From Streptomyces scabichelini (lineage in GTDB: Bacteria > Actinomycetota > Actinomycetes > Streptomycetales > Streptomycetaceae), in assembly GCF_011045015.1 (NCBI RefSeq), contig NZ_JAAKZY010000093.1:1-37978 (forward strand): DNA of 37,978 nt. The letters run 5' to 3'. Positions 32,722 through 37,978 of this stretch are shown in pieces; position 1 is the stretch's first letter, and every line of letters begins with the position of its first letter. The notes under the pieces are model-generated. The model was not told the origin of the DNA. It saw only the letters and a list, made by a program, of their open reading frames with translations, and did not search any database. The position numbers were made by a program, and so were the translations under genes.

Positions 32722-32787
32722 CGCAGGGTGCGTTGGCGCCCTCACCGTTTCGAGTGGATCTCCCTGGGGCCCGGCGGTAATCCGTAA

Positions 32788-32847
32788 CTCGTCGCACTTA
32801 CTCGCAGTTGTCGCCTAACGCGGGAATTGTGCAGTAACTGCGACGAG
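32788..32847 (+). promoter_or_regulatory. Long inverted repeat overlapping the exporter ribosome-binding site
   Basis: Arms of 15 bp (CTCGTCGCACTTACT at 32788-32802; AGTAACTGCGACGAG at 32833-32847) pair with one mismatch around 30 nt. The right arm ends in the GAG that starts the ribosome-binding site GAGGGGAG (32845-32852) of the exporter gene. It may be a pair of operator half-sites or an RNA hairpin reducing translation. A related CGCAGTTGTCG lies in the loop. Confidence 0.55.
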
Positions 32848-32858
32848 GGGAGCCGTAC

Positions 32859-35171
32859 GTGGGCGGGAGCACTCTGGCGAAGGACGTACCGGCCACCGCG
32901 CCTCCGCCGACTCCCGCCCCACCCGAGGCCGCGACCGTCCAACTCGGCCCGCGCCGCGTACGGTTGGTCTTCGGTGCCCTCATGCTGGCGCTGCTGCTCG
33001 CCGCGCTGGAGCAGATGATCGTCGCGACCGCGCTCCCGAAGATCGTCGGCGAGCTGCACGGCCTGGACAGGATGTCCTGGGCGATCACCGCGTATCTGCT
33101 CATGGCCACCGTCACCCTGCCCGTCCACGGCAAGTTCGGGGATCTCTACGGGCGCAAGGGTGCCTTCCAGTTCGCGATCGTCGTCTTCGTCGTCGGCTCC
33201 GCGCTGGCCGGACGGTCGCGCACCATGGACCAGTTGATCGCCTTCCGCGCGCTCCAGGGCATCGGCGCGGGCGGTCTCCTGATCGGTGTCCAGGCGATCC
33301 TCACGGACATCGTGCCCGCCGGGAAACGCGGCCGCTTCATGGGCCTGACCGGTGCCGCGTTCGGCCTCGCCTCGGTCGCGGGCCCGCTGCTCGGCGGTTA
33401 CGTCACCGACCACCTCTCCTGGCGCTGGTGTTTCTACCTGAACGTGCCCTTCGGCCTGGTCACGTCAGCCGTCGTCGCCCTCGCGCTCGTACTGCCGAAG
33501 CCCACCGCGAAGCCGCGCCTCGACGTGCTGGGCGCACTCCTGCTCGCCGTTGCCTCAACATGCCTGGTTCTGCTGGTCAGTTGGGGCGGTACGGAGTACG
33601 CCTGGAACTCGCGCGTCATCCTGGGGCTCGGCGCGGGAGCCGTAGCCGCGACCGTCCTGTTCCTCTTCGCCGAGCGCTTCGCGGCCGACCCCCTCATTCC
33701 GCTGCGGCTGTTCCGCGACGGGGACTTCAACGTCACCGCCATCGTGGGCCTGATCACCGGAGTCGCCCTGTTCGGCGCGGCCGGCTATCTGCCGACGTAC
33801 CTCCAGACGGCCGACGGCGCCACCGCCACCGAAGCCGGACTGCTGATGCTCCCGTTGACGGCCGGCATCGTCGGCGCCTCCGTCGTCTCCGGCCAACTCA
33901 TCGGCCGCACCGGCCACTACAGGACCTACCCGGTTCTCGGCGGCGGCCTGTCCGTCATCGGCATGTGGCTGCTCTCGCGGCTCGACGCCGACACGCCCCG
34001 GCTGCACTGCGGCATCTGGGCGGCCGTACTCGGCGGGGGCATCGGTCTCGTCATGCCGGTACTGGTCCTCGCTGTGCAGAACTCCGTGCGCCCCCACGAC
34101 ATCGGCGCCGCCACGAGCGCGCACACCTTCTTCCGTCAGATCGGCGGCTGCATCGGGGCCGCGCTCCTCGGCAGGCTCTTCGCCGACCGGCTCACCGGCA
34201 TCCCGGCGTACGCCGAGACCATGCCCCGGACCTTCCTCCACCTCGTGCCGTTGCTCGTCCTCGGCCTGCTCATCGCGTTCTTCCTGAAGGGGAAACCGCT
34301 GGTGCCCGACCACATCCCCGCCGTCGACCAGGAGAACGTCAACGTGCTGATTCCACAGGCCCTTTGCGCGTCGTACGCCGCCGGAGTGCCCGTCCACGGC
34401 ACGGTGCGGCTCCTCGACGGCACCTTCGTGCCGCAGGCCGCGCTCACACTCATCGACATCTCGGGACAGCAGATCGGGCGGGGCGTGAGCGGCGAGGACG
34501 GGCGGTACGAGCTGGCGACGCCCGGATGGGGGGCGTACGTCCTGATCGCCACGGCCGGAGGGCACCAGCCGCAGGCCGTCAGGATCACCGTCGGCGAGCG
34601 AAGCGAGATGGGGGTCCCCCCGCCCGGAGGGTGGGGGAGGCCGGTGGAACTGGACGTGGTCCTCGGGGCCGCGGGACGGCTGGCCGGGAGAGTGGTGACG
34701 GCGGGCGGCGCACCCGTGCACAACGCCACGGTCACGCTCACCGATGTCCACGGCCAGGTCGTCGCCACGACCCGGAGCGGGCGCGAAGGGGGCTATGTCG
34801 TCACGGAGGTGGAGGCGGGCGAGTACACCCTCGCCGCGAGCGCCCCCGCCCTCCGGCCGGCCGCGTTGCCCGTCACCGTGCGGGCCGCCCGGGAGAGTCG
34901 GCAGGACGTCGAGCTCACGGGCGGGTCCGTGCTGCGTGGCACGGTACGGGCGGGCGCGGGACGGCCCGTGGAGGACGCCCGCGTGACGCTGCTCGACGCC
35001 GCCGGGAACGTGGTGGGCACCTGGACGACAAGCGGCGACGGAGTGTTCCGGTTCGTCGATCTGCCCTCCGGCGAGTACACGGTCATCGCGGCCGGTTACC
35101 CGCCGGTGGCCGGTGTGCTGCAGGTCGCCGGTGGTGGCCGCACGGAACACGATCTTCAGCTGGGGCACTAG
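32859..35171 (+). CDS. DHA2-type multidrug exporter with three C-terminal beta-sandwich domains
   Basis: 770-aa fusion. Residues about 35-480 form a 14-helix MFS drug:H+ antiporter of the EmrB/QacA type: motif A GKFGDLYGRK, the antiporter motif GLASVAGPLLGGYV, and last helix LHLVPLLVLGLLIAFFLKGK. Residues about 505-770 contain three carboxypeptidase-regulatory/CnaB-like repeats (VHGTVRLLDGTFVPQAALTLID...; AGRVVTAGGAPVHNATVTLTD...; RGTVRAGAGRPVEDARVTLLD..., each followed by DGRYEL/GGYVVTEV/DGVFRFVDLPSGEYTV). With 14 helices both ends should be cytoplasmic, an odd place for such domains. Start GTG 32859 with GAGGGGAG. Substrate and domain role unknown. Confidence 0.9.
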   Translation: MGGSTLAKDVPATAPPPTPAPPEAATVQLGPRRVRLVFGALMLALLLAALEQMIVATALPKIVGELHGLDRMSWAITAYLLMATVTLPVHGKFGDLYGRKGAFQFAIVVFVVGSALAGRSRTMDQLIAFRALQGIGAGGLLIGVQAILTDIVPAGKRGRFMGLTGAAFGLASVAGPLLGGYVTDHLSWRWCFYLNVPFGLVTSAVVALALVLPKPTAKPRLDVLGALLLAVASTCLVLLVSWGGTEYAWNSRVILGLGAGAVAATVLFLFAERFAADPLIPLRLFRDGDFNVTAIVGLITGVALFGAAGYLPTYLQTADGATATEAGLLMLPLTAGIVGASVVSGQLIGRTGHYRTYPVLGGGLSVIGMWLLSRLDADTPRLHCGIWAAVLGGGIGLVMPVLVLAVQNSVRPHDIGAATSAHTFFRQIGGCIGAALLGRLFADRLTGIPAYAETMPRTFLHLVPLLVLGLLIAFFLKGKPLVPDHIPAVDQENVNVLIPQALCASYAAGVPVHGTVRLLDGTFVPQAALTLIDISGQQIGRGVSGEDGRYELATPGWGAYVLIATAGGHQPQAVRITVGERSEMGVPPPGGWGRPVELDVVLGAAGRLAGRVVTAGGAPVHNATVTLTDVHGQVVATTRSGREGGYVVTEVEAGEYTLAASAPALRPAALPVTVRAARESRQDVELTGGSVLRGTVRAGAGRPVEDARVTLLDAAGNVVGTWTTSGDGVFRFVDLPSGEYTVIAAGYPPVAGVLQVAGGGRTEHDLQLGH
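34594..34640 (+). repeat. Streptomyces hairpin repeat inside the exporter coding region
   Basis: CGAGCGAAGCGAGATGGGGG followed by TCCCCCCGCCC...GGGTGGGGGAGG is a hairpin-forming repeat that I know from many Streptomyces intergenic regions. Here it is in frame and codes for residues about 579-594 (ERSEMGVPPPGGWGRP), in the linker between beta-sandwich domains 1 and 2. Confidence 0.65.
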
Positions 35172-35214
35172 GCGCTCCGCTGGAGGAACGGTGATGAAAC
35201 CGCGGGCCGGTGGG

Positions 35215-35252
35215 GGCTGGTCGCGCAGTTCCCCGCGCCCCCTACGGGGCGC
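35215..35252. repeat. Streptomyces intergenic repeat, copy B
   Basis: GGCTGGTCGCGCAGTTCCCC then GCGCCCCCTACGGGGCGC, nearly identical to the element at 27714-27750, with the same terminal hairpin. It lies 44 nt after the exporter stop and may terminate it. The rest of 35253-35416 shows nothing I can assign. Confidence 0.8.
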
Positions 35253-35416
35253 GTACCGCACCGAACTTGATCAAGGCCGCCTAGGGCTGAGAGGCCATCT
35301 GATGGGTGACCTCTGAGAGAAGCCTGTGCGCGCACCATGAAGTGGATCGCCGAGGTGACGGGCTATCAGAAGTAGCCGACGGGCGCCCCGTCGCGTGCGC
35401 CGGAGCAATTCCCGGA

Positions 35417-35432
35417 TTGCCACACATGGCAA
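35417..35432. promoter_or_regulatory. Palindrome upstream of the signalling phosphatase gene
   Basis: TTGCCA-CACA-TGGCAA, a perfect 6-bp inverted repeat with 4-nt spacer, 38 nt before the ATG at 35470. Likely regulator site, identity unknown. Confidence 0.4.
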
Positions 35433-35469
35433 CCGTACGCACCCGTACCGTGGTGGTGCGGCACAGATC

Positions 35470-37940
35470 ATGCGGACCGTGGAAGAAGGGGCCCTGGCCA
35501 TGGACCGTGGCACCGAGTGGGACGCCGCTTCCGGTGGCGGAGCCGGGAACGGAGCCGTGGCGGAGAGCGTCGCGGCCGGCCGCATTCCGCTGGCCGTGGT
35601 CGTCGTCGACCGCGAGGGTCTTGTCTCGCACTGGAGCCGGGGCGCCCGGCGGTTGTTCGGCACCCCCAAGGAGGACGCGGTCGGCCGTGCCGCGGTCGAT
35701 CTGCTGCCCGTGTCCGGCGCACTGCCCGAGGAGGACGAGATCTCTCCGTACGGGGCCTACGCCGCGTACGACGGACTCGGCCACGACCTCGAATCGTCCC
35801 TCGACGGACGGCTGTCCTACCCGGCGGCGGGCCGCGCGCGGCTCTCGGTGCCGGGCCGCGACCGGGTCGACGTCCTGTGGTGGGCGTATCCGCTGGTGGG
35901 ACCCGGCCGGGAACGGCTGCTGGTGCTGGCCGCCGACGCGGGCGGGCTGCGCCGCGATGTCGGCGACGACACTGTGGAGACCGAGGCAGTCGAGCGGATC
36001 GCGCCCGGTTTCGCGCTGCACACCGACTTTCCCGGCGCCGAGGACCTCGCCCGCCGACTGCCCGAGATCCTGCCCAGCATGAGCGTCGGCGAGAGCGCCC
36101 GTATCGTCGCGCAGGTCCTCGAACTGGGCTATCCCGTCCTGGAGTTCAGCCAGAACGACCGGGTGCCCGTCACGCCCGACTGGGGTGTGCCACGGCGGAC
36201 CGAGCGGAAGGCGCGCCGGGAGCGCCTGGCCAGGGCGGCGGCATCCGATGAGGCCCTGCCCCAGGACCCCGAGGACGACGGCGAGGACCTCGAGTACGCT
36301 GCGGTGCGCGAGCGACTCGAGTTCCTGAACGAGGTCAGCGGGCGTATCGGCAGCTCGCTGGACCTGTCCCGCACCATCATCGAGGTCAGCAAGGCCGTGG
36401 TGCCGCGCTTCACCGATGTGGCCGGGACGTATCTGCGCGAGCAGGTCGTCGCCGGTGAGGGCTTCCCCGAAGGCGTGCCCGATACGACCACCATGTGGCA
36501 CCGCGTCGCCGTGGAGCACACGGACGAGCCGGGCCGCTGGGACGACGTAGTGCCGGTCGGCGAGGCCATGCCGTTCCCGGCGCACACGCCGTTCTTCCAG
36601 TGCATGACCACAGGCGAACCGGTCCTCGTGCCGCGCATCAGCGAGCAGATGGGGCACATGATCGCCGCGCAGTTCGAGAAGCGCGACATCCGGCCGCTGA
36701 TCAACAACCGCTCCATGCTGGTCGTGCCTCTGAAGGCCCGCAATGTCGTGCTCGGGTTCATGATCCTGCTGCGTCACCCGGAGCGCGTCGAGTTCAACGA
36801 CATGGACCGGGTGACGGGTGCCGAACTGGCCGCCCGCGCCGGGCTCGTGCTCGACAACGCGCGCATGTACACGTACCAGGAGAGCGTCGCCGAGACCCTC
36901 CAGGACAGCATGCTCCCGCACATAGCGCCCCATATGTCGGGCTGTGACATCACGACCCGCTATCTGCCCGGTACGTTGCTGGGCCGGGTCGGCGGCGACT
37001 GGTTCGACTCGGTGAAGCTGCCCGGATCACGGACCGCGCTCGTCGTCGGCGACGTGATGGGCCACGGCCTCAACTCGGCCGCGATGATGGGCCAGTTGCG
37101 CACCGCCGTGCAGACCATGGCGGGCCTCGACCTGCCGCCCGCCCAACTCCTGCGCAACCTCGACGACCTGGCGCAGCGCCTCGGCGAGCACTATCTCGCG
37201 ACCTGCCTGTACGCGGTGTACGACCCCATAGCGAGTGAGCTCCAGATCGCCAACGCGGGCCATATTCCACCGGTGTTGGTGCGTGCCGAGGACGGCCGCA
37301 GTGATCTGCTCGACCTGCCGACGGGCGCGCCCATCGGAGTCGGCGGGGTGCCCTTCGAGACCGTACGGGTGCGGGTGGCGCCCGGCGACCGGCTCGTGAT
37401 GTGCACCGACGGACTCGTCGAGGTGCGCGGTGAGGACATAGGCGTCGGACTCGCCGCGCTCTGCGAGTCCGCCGCCCATCCGGCCGCCTCCATGGACGAC
37501 GCCTGCGACGCCATCATCCGCGCCCTCGCCGTGACCTTCTCCAAGGCGGGCCGCGGGGACCGCAAGGACGACGTGGCGCTGCTGATGGCCCGGCTCAGCG
37601 GCATCGACCCCGAGGACGTCGTCACCTGGCGGCTCGCGCCCGAGCCGATCGAGGTGAGCCGTTCGCGTGCCGTGGTCCGCGAACAGCTTCACGAGTGGGG
37701 GATCGACTCCCTTGCCGACCAAGCCGAGTTGATGGTCAGCGAGCTCGTCACCAACGCCGTACGGCATTCCCGGAGCCGGCAGATCGAGCTGCGCCTGGTC
37801 CGTGGGGACACGCTGCTGTGCGAGGTGGACGACGATGATCACGCGCTGCCGACGCTCCTCAGCACGGGTCCGTATGACGAGTACGGGCGCGGGCTGCGCG
37901 TGGTCAGTCGGCTGGCCCGCGAGTGGGGGACCAGCCGCAC
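35470..37940 (+). CDS. PAS-GAF-SpoIIE phosphatase with C-terminal HATPase, 3' partial
   Basis: Multidomain signalling protein of the Streptomyces RsbU/SpoIIE type, at least 823 aa, open to the end of real sequence. A PAS-like domain (about 30-110: GRIPLAVVVVDREGLVSHWSRGARRLFG) is followed by a charged linker, a GAF domain (about 285-460), the PP2C-type phosphatase domain with Asp510 in GGDWFD and GDVMGHG (about 527-533), and an RsbW-like kinase domain with the N-box SELVTNAVRHS (about 755) and GRGLRVV (about 807). It would act on anti-sigma antagonist proteins. An in-frame ATG at 35500 with GAAGGGG before it is an alternative start. The natural C-terminus is lost because the sequence after 37940 is adapter. 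Confidence 0.9.
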
Positions 37941-37978
37941 CTGTCTCTTATACACACTGACGCTGCCGACGAGAAGGT
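37941..37978 (+). other. Sequencing adapter (Nextera transposon end), not genomic
   Basis: CTGTCTCTTATACACA followed by CTGACGCTGCCGACGA is the reverse complement of the Nextera read-1 adapter with a single T missing in the middle. The 6 bases after it (GAAGGT) may be the start of an index. The coding frame of the phosphatase gene loses family similarity exactly here. Confidence 0.93.

Noticed and set aside
35337..35375. Mini-frame MKWIAEVTGYQK after the repeat copy B
   Set aside because: Twelve codons without ribosome-binding site; cannot be supported as a gene.
35281..36933. Minus-strand frame of 550 codons opposite the phosphatase gene
   Set aside because: The plus strand carries clear PAS, GAF and PP2C motifs; the antisense product is low complexity.
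1..37940. CRISPR arrays, tRNA/rRNA genes, prophage or secondary-metabolite clusters
   Set aside because: No regularly spaced repeats, cloverleaf or rRNA-like sequences, phage structural genes, or PKS/NRPS modules were found.

Overview
The window is high-GC actinobacterial DNA, almost certainly from a Streptomyces or close relative. The evidence is the strong G/C bias at third codon positions, frequent GTG starts, short ATGA/GTGA gene overlaps, a complete ethylmalonyl-CoA operon, and copies of an intergenic repeat typical of Streptomyces. The right end is not genomic: the last 38 bases match a Nextera sequencing adapter, so base 37940 is probably the end of an assembled contig.

Region 1 (1-5312, plus strand) is an aromatic-ring catabolic operon cut by the left edge. 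It holds a ferredoxin reductase (partial), a ring-hydroxylating dioxygenase beta subunit, a BphD-type meta-cleavage hydrolase, a BphB-type cis-dihydrodiol dehydrogenase, an AMP-forming acyl-CoA ligase and a small GNAT-like protein. The alpha subunit, ferredoxin and extradiol dioxygenase are not in the window and are probably upstream. Region 2 (5313-6408) is debris: a frameshifted pentapeptide-repeat gene and two decayed IS5-type transposase fragments lying head to head. It marks the edge of the catabolic segment.

Region 3 (6459-15731) has an ADP-ribosylglycohydrolase, a small secreted protein, a glycerate kinase, and a PucR-type regulator divergent from a five-gene branched-chain-amino-acid-type ABC transporter operon (two ATPases, two permeases, binding lipoprotein). 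A palindrome sits in the divergent promoter region and a long hairpin terminator ends the operon. Region 4 (15747-17244, minus) is the phosphatidylethanolamine pair psd-pssA.

Region 5 (17414-26638, minus) is the ethylmalonyl-CoA pathway: ccr, ecm (meaA), mcl, mch and mcd as one tight operon, then a TetR regulator and a fused double-domain 3-hydroxybutyryl-CoA dehydrogenase. Together these lead from acetoacetyl-CoA through crotonyl-CoA, ethylmalonyl-CoA, methylsuccinyl-CoA, mesaconyl-CoA and beta-methylmalyl-CoA to glyoxylate and propionyl-CoA. Ccr keeps all four CO2-binding residues known from characterised homologues.

Region 6 (27011-37940) is a run of chromosomal housekeeping and accessory genes. 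It contains a HEAT-repeat protein, a GNAT plus RidA pair, a secreted tripeptidyl-aminopeptidase-type hydrolase, a radical SAM protein with a LexA-type SOS box in its promoter, VOC and SRPBCC proteins, a 14-helix drug exporter fused to three beta-sandwich domains, and a PAS-GAF-PP2C-HATPase signalling phosphatase cut by the contig end. The most interesting leads are the SOS box before the radical SAM gene, the exporter with its extra domains and a hairpin over its ribosome-binding site, and the unusual composition of the catabolic operon. No RNA genes or CRISPR arrays were seen.
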